Of a stretch of DNA of 64,000 nt, positions 35,765 to 44,944 are shown piece by piece; position 1 is the first letter of the stretch; every line of letters starts with the position of its first letter. The stretch spans positions 1,416,311 through 1,480,310 of the forward strand of contig BPIQ01000001.1 in assembly GCA_026004195.1 (NCBI GenBank), read 5' to 3'. This DNA comes from Candidatus Binatia bacterium. Lineage in GTDB: Bacteria; Desulfobacterota; Binatia; HRBIN30; BPIQ01. The notes beneath the pieces are model-generated. The model was given only the letters and a program-made list of their open reading frames with translations, was not told the origin of the DNA and ran no database searches. The position numbers and the translations under genes were made by a program.

Positions 35765-36682
35765 CTACCGCTTCTCGACCGCCCGCAACTTGGCGCTTCT
35801 CGACCGAGGATTCTCGCGACGCTCTTCGTCCGAGGCGACGACGGGTTTTTTCGTGAGGATCGCGACCTCGCCTCTTCGGGCGGCTTCGCGAAAAGCCCGC
35901 TTCACGATCCGGTCCTCGAGCGAGTGGAACGAGATCACGGCGAGCCTTCCGCCCCGCGACAGAAGGCCGAGCGCCCGTGGGAGAGCTTCCTCGAGGGCCC
36001 GGAGCTCGTCGTTGACGGCGATTCGTAAAGCCTGGAAAACCCTCGCGGCGCTCCGGTCGGCGAAGCGTCGTGCCGGCGCGGGGAGCGCCGCTCGCACCGC
36101 CCGGGCGAGCTCCGCACTCGTGCGGACCGGGGCCTTCCCGAGGATTTTCCGCGCGATGCGCCGCGCGTATCTTTCCTCGCCGTAGAGCGCAAGAAGCCTC
36201 GCGAGCTCTTCGGCGGAAAGGCGGCGGAGCAGCGCGTGGGCAGGTTCCGTCCCGGGCTCCGTGGGATCGAAGCGCAGATCGAGCGGCTCGTCGCGTTCGT
36301 AGGAAAACCCCCTACCCGCCGCCTCGAGATGGTAGGAGGAGAGCCCCAGGTCGAAAAGGATTCCCTCGACGCGAGAAAATCCGGCGTCGCGGGCGATGAT
36401 CTCGAGCTCCCGGAAATTCCCGTGGAAAAGGACGAGCCGGCCCGACGAGATTTCTCGCGAGAACTCCCCACGTGCCCTCTCGACGAGCGACGGGTCCCTT
36501 TCGATCGCGAGTACCTGTCCTCGGGGGCCCACGGCTTCGAGGAGGACGCGGGCGTGTCCCCCGGCACCGAACGTGGCGTCGACGGCCCGCGCTCCCCGCG
36601 GAAGGGCCAGAAGCTCGACGACTTCCCGTAAAAGAACGGGGACGTGAAGACGGCCCTCCCCGGAAAGAGGGCCGTCCTTCAC
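35765..36682 (-). CDS. rsmH: 16S rRNA (cytosine(1402)-N(4))-methyltransferase RsmH
   Basis: 305 residues. RsmH methylates C1402 in the ribosomal P site. HVPVLLREVVELL, DATFGAGGHARVLLE, FDLGLSSYHLE with RGFSYERDEPLDLRFD, and SFHSLEDRIVKRAF are all present. It is usually the first gene of the division/cell-wall cluster, but no mra/fts/mur genes accompany it here. The GTG start lies inside a strong hairpin. The stop of the upstream lysyl-oxidase-like gene is 16 bases away on the same strand. Confidence 0.95.
   Translation of the reverse strand: MKDGPLSGEGRLHVPVLLREVVELLALPRGARAVDATFGAGGHARVLLEAVGPRGQVLAIERDPSLVERARGEFSREISSGRLVLFHGNFRELEIIARDAGFSRVEGILFDLGLSSYHLEAAGRGFSYERDEPLDLRFDPTEPGTEPAHALLRRLSAEELARLLALYGEERYARRIARKILGKAPVRTSAELARAVRAALPAPARRFADRSAARVFQALRIAVNDELRALEEALPRALGLLSRGGRLAVISFHSLEDRIVKRAFREAARRGEVAILTKKPVVASDEERRENPRSRSAKLRAVEKR
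36644..36682 (-). promoter_or_regulatory. Hairpin enclosing the rsmH start codon
   Basis: Reading the mRNA, GUGAA-G-GACGGCCCUC pairs with GAGGGCCGUC-UUCAC across an eight-base loop: fifteen pairs with one bulged G. The initiating GUG is the first paired triplet. It could couple rsmH translation to ribosomes arriving from upstream, but part of the pairing could reflect coding constraint. Confidence 0.55.
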
Positions 36683-36698
36683 GAACTCACGCGTGCCG

Positions 36699-38427
36699 CT
36701 AGAGATGGCACAGCATCCCGGTCGGTTTCGGCTGGCAGACCGGACGGGCGGAAATCGTCTGGTCGCCCACCGTGATGCAGAGGTCGAAGGCGACCGGGAA
36801 GTCGATCCCGTCGTCGTCTTCGGCGAACGGAGGCTCGGCTGCTTCGTAGTCGAGCCGAATCCGGTCTCCGACCGTGCCGAACGAAATCCGACGGCCGAAC
36901 CCGTCCTCGGCCACGAGGTCCGGGCCGATCGTCATCTCGGAGATGTGCTGTTCGGGACGCACGAGACCGGGCTCCGTGATCCAGTTCGTCATCTGCACGC
37001 GGACGACCTCACCGGGCTCCGGCGTGAGAGGACCGCACGTCCGCGGGCTCACCTGGAAGTCGAGAGTCCATGCCGAGGGCGTCGTACCAGGTCATCCGGA
37101 GCTGCGAGAGCGGGAACGAACACGTGGCTCGGCACGGTCTCGCCTCGAGCCCGGGTCCCGGGGCACCGAGTGCCGGAGTGGGAGTGGGGAGCGGGCCTCC
37201 GGGCCGCCGCGGTGTGATCGGTTTTTTCGGCGGCTTGGTGGGCTTCGGCGGCTTCGTCGGCTTGGGCGGGCGGGTAGGCCGCGGCCGTCGCGTCGGCAGC
37301 TCGCGCCGGACGGGCACGCGGCGGACGGGCGTGGGCCTGGGCGTGGGCGTGAGCCGCGGGGTTTCCGTGGGACGGATCTGTCCGTCGCGCGGTGGCCTCG
37401 TGGGTTTCGGCGGCCGCGTGGGCTTGGGAGGTCTCGTGCTCACCAGGGGCCGGCCGAAGGGCCCTCGCGTGGGCCGCGGTCTTCTGGTCGGGACGGCCTT
37501 GGTGGGTTTCGGCGGTCGGGTCGGACGCGGCGGGCGGGTGGGTCGGACGCGCTGGGGCACTTCGCGCACCGGACGCACCCTGCCGAGCCTCGGGCCCAAA
37601 ACTCTCCCGGGCGCGCGGGGAGTGACGACGGGCGGAAGCCGCGAGGGGTCGGGAGGAGCGAGCGTCACCCCTACCGGGACCCAACCCAGGTTGTTCGTGT
37701 CGTCCGTCTCCCAGATGTGGTCATCGGGGTCCACCTCGTTCACGAGGAAGTACGTGCCCAGGGGAACCTGCGGGCCGTTCGGCGGGTCGAGCAGAATGTC
37801 CTGACCCGGAAGATGACGCTCGTAGATGTCGGCCCAACCCACGGAGATTCCCTGACGGCCTTCGTGGCTTTCGCAGAGGTTGTGCTGGAGCTGTTGCGGA
37901 GGATTCTTGAAACCGAGGCTTTTCAGGACGACGTTGTCGAGGAGGCAAAACGAGGCTTTCCCGCCCGTCGCGACCACGTTCCCCGTGATCGGGTCCCCCT
38001 CGACGACCCGGTACCCGACGAAGTCGTCGAAGTGCCAGTGCCGGTGCTCGGGGTGGAACTCGAAAAACCCGGCGGCCCGCGCGCACTCGGAACCGTCGCG
38101 CCGACGGATCACCTGGAAGCCCAGCGTGAAGATCCCGGCGTCCGTGGATACGGTCATTCCTTCCATGATGAGCGGACCGTCTCCGATGTTTCCGATCGAC
38201 GTGGTGAACTGGATGACCCGGCGGCCGCCCTTGAAAATCGTGCGCACGTCCCGCGGGGTGTCCACGGGGATGAGGTCGGGGAGAAGGAGGTCCGGGTCGT
38301 CCGGGTCGCACTCCGGAAGAGTGGGATGGGGGGGCAAGGGGCCCTGGGTCTCCGGGTGGTCCGCAAAGGACGGCGAAACGAGAACGAGCGAGAACACCAA
38401 GAGAACGACCCAACGAGAAATCCGCAT
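36699..38427 (-). pseudogene. Lysyl-oxidase-like secreted protein with Pro/Thr-rich linker, reading frame broken near 37055
   Basis: The first frame (472 codons) has a signal peptide (MRISRWVVLLVFSLVLVSPSFA), a domain with the lysyl-oxidase copper motif HRHWH (128-132) in FHPEHRHWHFDDF, a Pro/Thr-rich linker (about 293-415) and the start of a C-terminal domain (CSFPLSQLRMTWYDALGM), then runs into unrelated codons to a stop at 37009. The C-terminal domain continues in the next frame from the LDFQVSPRTCGPLTPE region to 36699. A one-base change near 37053-37066 restores one protein of about 575 residues. Sequencing error, real decay and frameshifting are all possible. GGAGG precedes the ATG. Confidence 0.75.
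37183..37551 (-). repeat. Pro/Thr/Arg/Lys repeat linker in the lysyl-oxidase-like gene
   Basis: Repeated (R/K)PTRPPKPT-type units make an extended, basic, low-complexity linker between the copper-motif domain and the C-terminal domain. The DNA is correspondingly repetitive, so replication slippage or assembly error is more likely here. Confidence 0.75.
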
Positions 38428-38490
38428 GACGACCCTCCGGTAAACCCCCCGGGACTCGGGCTCTACTTTCGCACCCGGGCCGGGCGTTTT

Positions 38491-39909
38491 TCAACCCGTT
38501 TTTGCTTTCGCAAAGGGCCGAGGGCTCTCCCCGGAAAAGCCGCGACGCCTCGATTGCCGGACGAAAAGGAGACCCACGCCGAGGCAAGAAGCCACGTTCC
38601 CCAGCGCCATGATGGCAAACACCGTTCTCGCGCTCGCGCCGAAACTCGCCGTCGCGAGTGCGGCGGCAGCGGTCACCGAGACGACGCGCAGCACGATCAC
38701 GACGAGCGGAGGAACGGCTCTTCCGGTCCCCTGGAAGGCAAAGGAAAAAACCATGGCCGCGGCACCGAACGGGTAGGTCGGAGCGATGGTGCGGAGATAG
38801 AGCTCTCCCACGCGCAAAACCTCGGCGTCGTCCGTGAACATCCGGAGCCAGAGTTCCGGGCGGACGACGACCAGCAACGCGAGGGCACCCCAGGCGAGCC
38901 CGAGCAGGAGAGCGCCGCCGCGCGTGTAAGCCTCGATCCGGTCGTGCCGCCTCGCGCCCGCGGCGAAACCCACCAGCGTGAGCACCGCCACCCCGGTCCC
39001 GTAGGAAACCGTCAGCACCAGGAAGTCGAGCCGGCTACCGAGGCCGAAGGCAGCCAGGTGGGCATCTCCCATGCGCGCCACGATCGCGGTGAGCACGATG
39101 AGACCCACGTAGACGGCGAGCGTCCCTACCGAAGAGGGGATTCCTACCCGCAGGATGTCCTGGACGGGGTACCAGCGAAATCTTCGTGGACGGATCCCGC
39201 TGCGGATCACGGGCGAGCGGCCGAAGAGGTAAGGAAGGCGCAAAAACCCCCCGAGAGCCTGGCCGACGAGCGTTCCCAGGGCGGCGCCGACGATACCGAA
39301 GCCGAGCGGGAACATGAAAACAGGCACGAGCAGGATCTGCAGGACGAGCGACACGGTCGAGGCGACGGCAGGAACACGCACGTTCCCCGCCCCGCGCAGG
39401 ATGCTGTCGCAGGTCGAGACGAAGAACGTGACGAGAAGACCCGCGTAAAGAACGCGCGCGAACGCCACGGCCAAATCCAGAACCTGCCCCTTTCCGCCCA
39501 TGGCGGCGAAGACGGGGCGAGCTCCCAGGAAGAGAAGGCCCGATGCGAGACTTCCCACGCCGAGCGTGAGGGAAAAGGCGTGAGCCGCGACTTCCCGGGC
39601 CATCTCTTCGTCCGCGGCACCGAGAGCCCGAGCCACGGCCGACGAGATCCCCGAACCGATGCCGCCCGCCATGAGCGTCGTGAGAATCAGCGTGACCGGG
39701 AAGACCAGGGAGACCGCGGCGATGGCTTCGGGACCCAGGACGCTCACGAAATAGGTGTGCAGAATGTTCGAGAGGGCGGCCACGCCCATGACGGCCGTGG
39801 TCGGGCCGCTCAGGCGCAGAAGACCACGCCAGACCGAAAGCTCGAGCAGCTCCCCCGCGGCGCCGCCCGGCGTGCGCGGCCGCTCGCCGACGAGAACGGC
39901 CTCGTCCAC
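38491..39909 (-). CDS. MATE-family multidrug/sodium antiporter
   Basis: 472 residues, about twelve membrane helices in two homologous halves. LLRLSGPTTAVMGVAALSNILH at the start, PLGFGIVGAALGTLVGQALGG at the end of the first half, and VGIPSSVGTLAVYVGLIVLT at the start of the second are typical of MATE exporters, which expel cationic compounds with sodium or protons. The GTG start, five bases after the rlmD stop, is preceded by AGGGA. Probably cotranscribed with rlmD. Confidence 0.9.
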   Translation of the reverse strand: MDEAVLVGERPRTPGGAAGELLELSVWRGLLRLSGPTTAVMGVAALSNILHTYFVSVLGPEAIAAVSLVFPVTLILTTLMAGGIGSGISSAVARALGAADEEMAREVAAHAFSLTLGVGSLASGLLFLGARPVFAAMGGKGQVLDLAVAFARVLYAGLLVTFFVSTCDSILRGAGNVRVPAVASTVSLVLQILLVPVFMFPLGFGIVGAALGTLVGQALGGFLRLPYLFGRSPVIRSGIRPRRFRWYPVQDILRVGIPSSVGTLAVYVGLIVLTAIVARMGDAHLAAFGLGSRLDFLVLTVSYGTGVAVLTLVGFAAGARRHDRIEAYTRGGALLLGLAWGALALLVVVRPELWLRMFTDDAEVLRVGELYLRTIAPTYPFGAAAMVFSFAFQGTGRAVPPLVVIVLRVVSVTAAAALATASFGASARTVFAIMALGNVASCLGVGLLFVRQSRRRGFSGESPRPFAKAKTG

Positions 39910-39913
39910 CGGC

Positions 39914-41104
39914 CTATCCCTGGAGACCTCGCTCGCCTCGCTCGAGAAGAGCCACGGTCTCCACGTGCTCGGTCTGGGGCAGCATGTCGAAGGGCTCGAC
40001 ACGGGCGAGTCGGAAACCCCGGTCGACGAACCACCGCAGGTCGCGGGCGAGCGTCGTGGGCTCGCAGGACACGTAGACCAGACGTGCCGGGCACGCCCGC
40101 AACACCGCTTCCCGGGCCCGCTCGTCCATGCCCGCGCGGGGCGGGTTGACCGCCACGACGTCGAAGCCGGGGTACGTCCCAAGGAGCTCCTCGACACGGA
40201 GTGCGGCTTGGCCGCAGAAAAACCGCACGTTGTGAAAGCCGTTCCGGCGGGCGTTCGCCTTCGCGTCCGCCACGGCAACGGGAGACTCCTCGACCGCGAG
40301 GACGAGCTTCGCGCGCTCGGCGAGATGGAGGGCGATCGCGCCGACCCCGCTGTAGAGGTCGAGCACGACGTCTCCGGGACCCGGGCATGCGAGCTCGACG
40401 ACGCGGCGGTAGATCCTTCTGGCCACCGGAATGTTCGCCTGGAGAAACGCCCCCGGGTGCGCCACGAGCTTGAGGTGCCCCACCTTTTCGAGAAGCCCCG
40501 GCTCGCCGCCGCGCGGAACGGAACGCTCGCCCCAGATCACGTTGCCCGGTGTCGGGTTCAGGTTCTCGACCACGCTCGCGAGTCCTCGGACCTTCTCGAG
40601 GAGCTTCCGCGCTGCGTCGCGCACGCCCGGAAGAGGTGCGCGTGTCACCAGCACGAGCTGGGCTTTTTTCTGCCACCGGCTCACGCGCACGACGACGAAC
40701 CGGAGAAGCCCCTCCCCCGTTCGCTCGTCGTAGACGGGCCACTTCCTGCGCTCCACTTCGAGCCGCAAGGCGTCGAGCACGCGCCCGACGAGCGGGTGAT
40801 GGACCGCGCAGGCGCTCGCCTCTTCCACCCGGTGCGAGCCGGGCCGGTAGAGGCCGAATACCAGGCGGCCCCGCATGCGGCGGACCACGAGTTTCGCTTG
40901 AGTCCGGTAGCCGAAAACTTCCGGCGAGCCTTTCACCTCCGGCACCTCCACGAGCCCCCCGAGCCCGTGAGCTGCGAGAGCAGCGACGAGGGAGGAGCGT
41001 TTTTTTTCGAGCTGCTCCCCGTAGGGAGTTCCCACGTAAGGGCAACCCGCGCAGCGCGGGGCGTGCGGGCAAGGGACAGGAAGAAGACGCGCAGCAGCTC
41101 TCAC
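39914..41104 (-). CDS. rlmD: 23S rRNA (uracil-C5)-methyltransferase, RlmD/TrmA family
   Basis: About 396 residues from a GTG. The 4Fe-4S cysteines CPHAPRCAGC (C12, C18, C21) with a fourth at C99 match RlmD-type enzymes. The SAM site DLYSGVGAIALHLAE, the NPPR motif and the nucleophile cysteine in VYVSCEPTTLARDL are intact. It methylates uracil in 23S rRNA (U1939 or U747 in E. coli). The frame is open far upstream, so the start is a judgement based on the first cysteine motif; no TRAM domain is seen. Confidence 0.88.
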   Translation of the reverse strand: MRAAARLLPVPCPHAPRCAGCPYVGTPYGEQLEKKRSSLVAALAAHGLGGLVEVPEVKGSPEVFGYRTQAKLVVRRMRGRLVFGLYRPGSHRVEEASACAVHHPLVGRVLDALRLEVERRKWPVYDERTGEGLLRFVVVRVSRWQKKAQLVLVTRAPLPGVRDAARKLLEKVRGLASVVENLNPTPGNVIWGERSVPRGGEPGLLEKVGHLKLVAHPGAFLQANIPVARRIYRRVVELACPGPGDVVLDLYSGVGAIALHLAERAKLVLAVEESPVAVADAKANARRNGFHNVRFFCGQAALRVEELLGTYPGFDVVAVNPPRAGMDERAREAVLRACPARLVYVSCEPTTLARDLRWFVDRGFRLARVEPFDMLPQTEHVETVALLERGERGLQG

Positions 41105-41413
41105 CGGGAGGCGACGATATCGGAGGGGTGGAAAACCGTCCAGACACGTCCCGGCAGGGCTCTCGGCGCCCCGCGGAGTCCACGTCGGGCAAAAACCCCG
41201 CAGCCCTTCGCGAAGCGGCATGCGTACCGCTCCGCCGAACCCCGGTGGCACCCCGGCCGGCGGACGCCCCGCGAGCGCGATCTCGCGGTGCGGCACCCGC
41301 ATCCGGTGCGCCGCTGCGATGTTCGCCACTCCCCTCGACCCACTCTCGGCAAGCGGGCCGATTCGTGCTCTCGGCGAGATGCCTCGGCGCGGCGCACGCC
41401 GAGCACACACGGC
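41105..41413. other. Intergenic stretch, no gene recognised
   Basis: About 309 bases between the chosen rlmD start and the CobS-like stop. The rlmD frame stays open through it but the translation is Arg/Pro/Gly-rich without recognisable features, as expected of GC-rich noncoding DNA. Confidence 0.4.
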
Positions 41414-42115
41414 CTACGTGCCGGGCGCGATCCGCACGATGCCGAGTGCAAGGATCTCCACGAACGTTCCCGCGGCGAGAAGCCCCTCCGGGTCCACGCC
41501 GCCCAGCCGCCGCAGAATCCAGCGCAAGCCGACGGTCGCGGCCGCGAGCACCGTCACGAGAAAAATCCCGAACGCCTCCCACACGTGGAAGACGACGGCG
41601 CACGCGAGGACGCTCGCCCAGCCGAACTCCGAAAAGCCGATGCCCCGGACGAACGACGCGTGCTCGGATGGACGCACGGCGTTGCCGTAAGCGGACACCA
41701 CCATGGCCCACCGCCCGAGGAGCGGCGCGAAAAGGAACGCCTCCTGCCGCCGCGCCTCGAGCGTCGCGTAGCAAACGAAACGCGCGGCAAGGCAGAGAAA
41801 CACGACCGCCCCCGGCAGCCAGACGAAAGCAGGGTTCCGCGCGCGCGAGGCCACGATGCGGTAGAGCGCCCGCTCGTGGGTCGCTCCCGTCAGCAGGAGA
41901 AAGACGACGACCTCCGCGAGGGCCGCCCCGTGCGTGGCCGCGCCACCGAGAGAGCGATCGACGAGGAGGAGGACGGCGCCCAGAGCGACACCGCAGATCG
42001 GAAAAAACAGGGCGGCGGCTCCGCGGCTCGGAACCCGGGAAGACGCGCCCAGGAGCGTCGGCAAAAGGAAACGGAACGCCTCGAGCAAAGACCCGAGAAG
42101 GGAGCGGGGATTCAC
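41414..42115 (-). CDS. CobS-like (cobalamin-5'-phosphate synthase family) membrane protein lacking the metal motif
   Basis: 233 residues, about six helices. AFRFLLPTLLG, AALFFPICGVALGAVLLL, FAPLLGRWAMVVSAYGN and the C-terminal RRLGGVDPEGLLAAGTFVE correspond to CobS, which joins adenosylcobinamide-GDP to alpha-ribazole. The metal-binding DGxxDxxDG loop that should follow TGATH is missing: the chain passes directly to ERALYRIVASR. Cobalamin synthesis by the usual mechanism is therefore unlikely; it may be a relative using another substrate, or an inactive one. No other cob genes are adjacent. Confidence 0.7.
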   Translation of the reverse strand: MNPRSLLGSLLEAFRFLLPTLLGASSRVPSRGAAALFFPICGVALGAVLLLVDRSLGGAATHGAALAEVVVFLLLTGATHERALYRIVASRARNPAFVWLPGAVVFLCLAARFVCYATLEARRQEAFLFAPLLGRWAMVVSAYGNAVRPSEHASFVRGIGFSEFGWASVLACAVVFHVWEAFGIFLVTVLAAATVGLRWILRRLGGVDPEGLLAAGTFVEILALGIVRIAPGT

Positions 42116-42203
42116 GAAAGCCGTTTCTTTCGCCGCGACGCACTCGAAGCAAGGGCATGGAGGGGCGCGTCCCGCCTCCGAGTCCTCTTCCCGAGGCCCG
42201 AGC

Positions 42204-42233
42204 TTGCTCTCGCGCCCGTGCCGTCAGTATAAA
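42204..42233 (+). promoter_or_regulatory. Candidate promoter for sppA, leaderless spacing
   Basis: TTGCTC and TATAAA are 18 bases apart. The -10 ends eight bases before the ATG and no ribosome site lies between, as at gcvH. The -35 is weak. Confidence 0.45.
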
Positions 42234-42241
42234 GGCGCGCC

Positions 42242-43213
42242 ATGCGGTGCGTCGCGAAAGCCCTGGCCGGGCTGCTTCTCCTCTTCTCCGTCCCGGGCTG
42301 CGCCTTCGTTTTCGCGGAGATCGACCTCCTGAAACGAAAACCCGAGCCTCTCGAGGAGCACGTCGTCGAAGGCAAGGGCAAAGCGAAGATCCTCCTCGTC
42401 GAAATCTCGCGGACGATCACGGCGACCGGCGAAGAGGGGCCGCTCGGCCTCTCGCGGAAAGAGGCCACGCTCGACCGCGTGAAGGCCGAGCTCGGCCGAG
42501 CGTCACGGGACGACGACGTGAAGGCGCTCGTCTTGCGTATCGACAGCCCCGGCGGCTCCGTCACGGCGAGCGACACCATCTACCGAGAGATCCGTCGCTT
42601 CGCGGAAAAACGCCACGTGCCCGTCGTCGCCCACCTGATGGACCTCGGCACCTCGGGCGCCTACTACGTGGCGCTCGCCGCCGACTCGATCGTGGCACAG
42701 CCCACCACCGTCACGGGGAGCATCGGGGCCGTGCTCTACGGCCTCAACGTGGAAGGCCTTTTCCGCAAGCTCGGGATCGAAGACCAGACGGTGAAAGCGG
42801 GAGAACACAAGGACATCGGCTCGCCGCTGCGCAAAATGACGCCCGAGGAAAGGGCCATCCTCGAGCGCGTCCTCTCCGAGATGCGGGACCGTTTCGTTTC
42901 CCTCGTCCACGAGCGGCGACCCGCGGCCCCGAGAAACGGGAGTTGGGCGGACGGCCGCATTCTCACGGCCGAGCAAGCGCTCGCCGCGGGACTCGTGGAC
43001 CGCATCGGCTACCTGGACGAAGCCATCGAAGAGGCCCGAAAGCGGGCCGGCGTGAAAAAAGCTCGCGTCGTCCTCTACCGCCGGAGCGACGAGCCGCAGG
43101 AAACGGTTTACGCCATGGCCGGAAGCGCTTCGTCTCGGGCTTTTCCGCTCGAAGCCGGTGCTTTTCTCACACCGCGCTTTCTTTACCTCTGGCTTCCGCC
43201 CACGGGCCCCTGA
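42242..43213 (+). CDS. sppA: Signal peptide peptidase SppA-type lipoprotein
   Basis: 323 residues. The lipoprotein signal MRCVAKALAGLLLLFSVPGC ends at C20. The S49 protease core has RIDSPGGSVTASD, the nucleophile S138 in DLGTSGAYYVA and the general-base lysine K190 in AGEHKDIGSPLR, so the Ser-Lys dyad is intact. SppA degrades leftover signal peptides; the short form acts as a multimer. Here the anchor is a lipid rather than a helix. The next gene starts 22 bases after the stop. Confidence 0.9.
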   Translation: MRCVAKALAGLLLLFSVPGCAFVFAEIDLLKRKPEPLEEHVVEGKGKAKILLVEISRTITATGEEGPLGLSRKEATLDRVKAELGRASRDDDVKALVLRIDSPGGSVTASDTIYREIRRFAEKRHVPVVAHLMDLGTSGAYYVALAADSIVAQPTTVTGSIGAVLYGLNVEGLFRKLGIEDQTVKAGEHKDIGSPLRKMTPEERAILERVLSEMRDRFVSLVHERRPAAPRNGSWADGRILTAEQALAAGLVDRIGYLDEAIEEARKRAGVKKARVVLYRRSDEPQETVYAMAGSASSRAFPLEAGAFLTPRFLYLWLPPTGP

Positions 43214-43235
43214 ACGGCCGACCGCGCGAGACCGC

Positions 43236-44714
43236 GTGCCCCGCGAGACGGCCTTCTGGTTTTTCCTCCTCGTCACGTCCTCCCTCTACCTTCTCTCCGA
43301 TCCGACCGCCGACAACGACCTCTGGGTCCACCTGAAGAGCGGCCTCTTCATCCTGGAGAGCGGAGCCGTCCCCCGTACGGACGTTTTCTCGTACACGGCC
43401 GCGGGACACCCCTGGGTCGACCACGAGTGGCTCTCGCAAGTCCTTCTGGCCTGGATTTACGGCACTTTCGGTAGCCGCGGGCTTTTCGCGTGGAAGCTCG
43501 TTCTGGGTCTTCTCGCCCTCGCCCTTCTCGCCGCGGACGTTCTGCGCACCCGGCTCCCGCTTCCGCTTCGTGTCGTTCTTCTCGTTCTCGGTCTTTCCGT
43601 CCTCTCGCGGGGTTTCGCGCCCCGGCCGCAAATTTTCACCTACGCCGCCCTGGCAGGTCTTTTTTTCGTCCTCCGCAGGACACCCTCCCCTTCGCCCTGG
43701 GCTCTCGCCCTCGCTTTCGCCCTCTGGGCGAACCTGCACGGGGGAGTACTCGCGGGACTCGGCGTTCTCGGCGTGCGCGCCGTCTGGAACGCGTTCGTCC
43801 TGCGTTCGGAGGCGCGCCGCTCGGCGCTCGGGTGCCTCGCGGCACTCCTCGCCTTTCTCTTTCTCAATCCCTACGGCCCGTCGCTCGGCCTCTACGTGCG
43901 CGAAGAGCTTTTTTTCCCCCATCCCATCACGGAATGGCAGCCGCTCGCCCTCGAGCCCGCGCAGGGGACCTTCCTTCTTCTTGCGGGCGGATTCGTTCTC
44001 ACGCTCTTCCGTACCGAGTTCCGAGGACGGGGCTGGGAAGCCGGGCTCGGCGTGCTCTTTCTGGTTTTCGCCTTCCGACACCAGCGCCACACGCCGCTCT
44101 TCGCCCTCGCGGCGCTGCCGCTTCTTGCCGAGAACCTCGAGCGCTTTCTCGCTTCTCCACCTCCGGCTTTTCTCCGGTTCGGGCGAACGCTTTTCCTTTC
44201 CGAACCCGCACGGCGGATCCTTCTCGCCGGCGTGGCCGCCGTCTCCGTGCTCCAGCTTTCTCTTCTGATCGCGCGGGCTTTCGAGCACCGCTTCCGTATC
44301 GTCTACGACCGAAGGGACTATCCCGTGGGGGCCGTCACCTACCTCCGGGAGTGTGGCATCGGAGGGAACGCAGCCGTGCCGCTCGACTGGGGAGGCTACG
44401 TCCTCTGGCACCTCTCCCCGGACGTGCGAGTCTCTCTCGACGGACGGTTCGCGACCGTCTATCCCGTGCGCGCCGTCCGGGACAACTTCGACTTTTTCGC
44501 GGGCGAGAGGGTCGAAGGGTTTTTGCGGCGCTACGAAACGGACCTGGTGTTCGCCCCCACTGGCTCGCCGCTCGACCTCTCGCGCGTGCCCGGCTGGCAC
44601 CCGATCTTCCGGGACGATACGTGCCTCCTCTGGGCGCGGACGCCGATCCTCGAAAAGGCGCGAAGCTGCCCCCCGGTCCGGACGCCCCGTTCGCCCCGGC
44701 TCTTTTTTCCGTGA
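43236..44714 (+). CDS. Polytopic membrane protein with C-terminal soluble domain, function unknown
   Basis: About 492 residues from a GTG. Nine or ten hydrophobic segments cover the first 370 residues. An early loop DNDLWVHLKSGLFILESG and the HPWVDHEWLSQ motif resemble the first extracytoplasmic loop of GT-C-type membrane glycosyltransferases, and a compact C-terminal part follows (VPLDWGGYVLWHLSPDVRVS). The Asp/His-rich loop suggests a polyprenyl-linked sugar transferase, but the acceptor is unknown. A longer start is possible; this one follows the sppA stop. Confidence 0.65.
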   Translation: MPRETAFWFFLLVTSSLYLLSDPTADNDLWVHLKSGLFILESGAVPRTDVFSYTAAGHPWVDHEWLSQVLLAWIYGTFGSRGLFAWKLVLGLLALALLAADVLRTRLPLPLRVVLLVLGLSVLSRGFAPRPQIFTYAALAGLFFVLRRTPSPSPWALALAFALWANLHGGVLAGLGVLGVRAVWNAFVLRSEARRSALGCLAALLAFLFLNPYGPSLGLYVREELFFPHPITEWQPLALEPAQGTFLLLAGGFVLTLFRTEFRGRGWEAGLGVLFLVFAFRHQRHTPLFALAALPLLAENLERFLASPPPAFLRFGRTLFLSEPARRILLAGVAAVSVLQLSLLIARAFEHRFRIVYDRRDYPVGAVTYLRECGIGGNAAVPLDWGGYVLWHLSPDVRVSLDGRFATVYPVRAVRDNFDFFAGERVEGFLRRYETDLVFAPTGSPLDLSRVPGWHPIFRDDTCLLWARTPILEKARSCPPVRTPRSPRLFFP

Positions 44715-44944
44715 GTGCTGCTCCTCCTTGTCCGTGAGTACCGGAGCTCCCCGGCTCTCCTTTCACGCCGCCGAACTCTTCGGCCTCGCTTGCTGTTCGC
44801 TGTTCTTTTGTCTGCCCGCGCTCACCCGCGCTTGCCGCGCCGTCGCCCACGGCTCGACGCCTGGTCGCGGCGTTCTCGAGCGTCGGGCGGCTACCCGTGT
44901 CCCGCGCAAGCGCGATCGGGCGGCCACGGGCCCGGGCGGCCCAT

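Noticed and set aside
39755-42232. 825-codon forward frame across the MATE/rlmD/CobS-like genes
   Set aside because: Antisense shadow; the reverse-strand genes have clear motifs.
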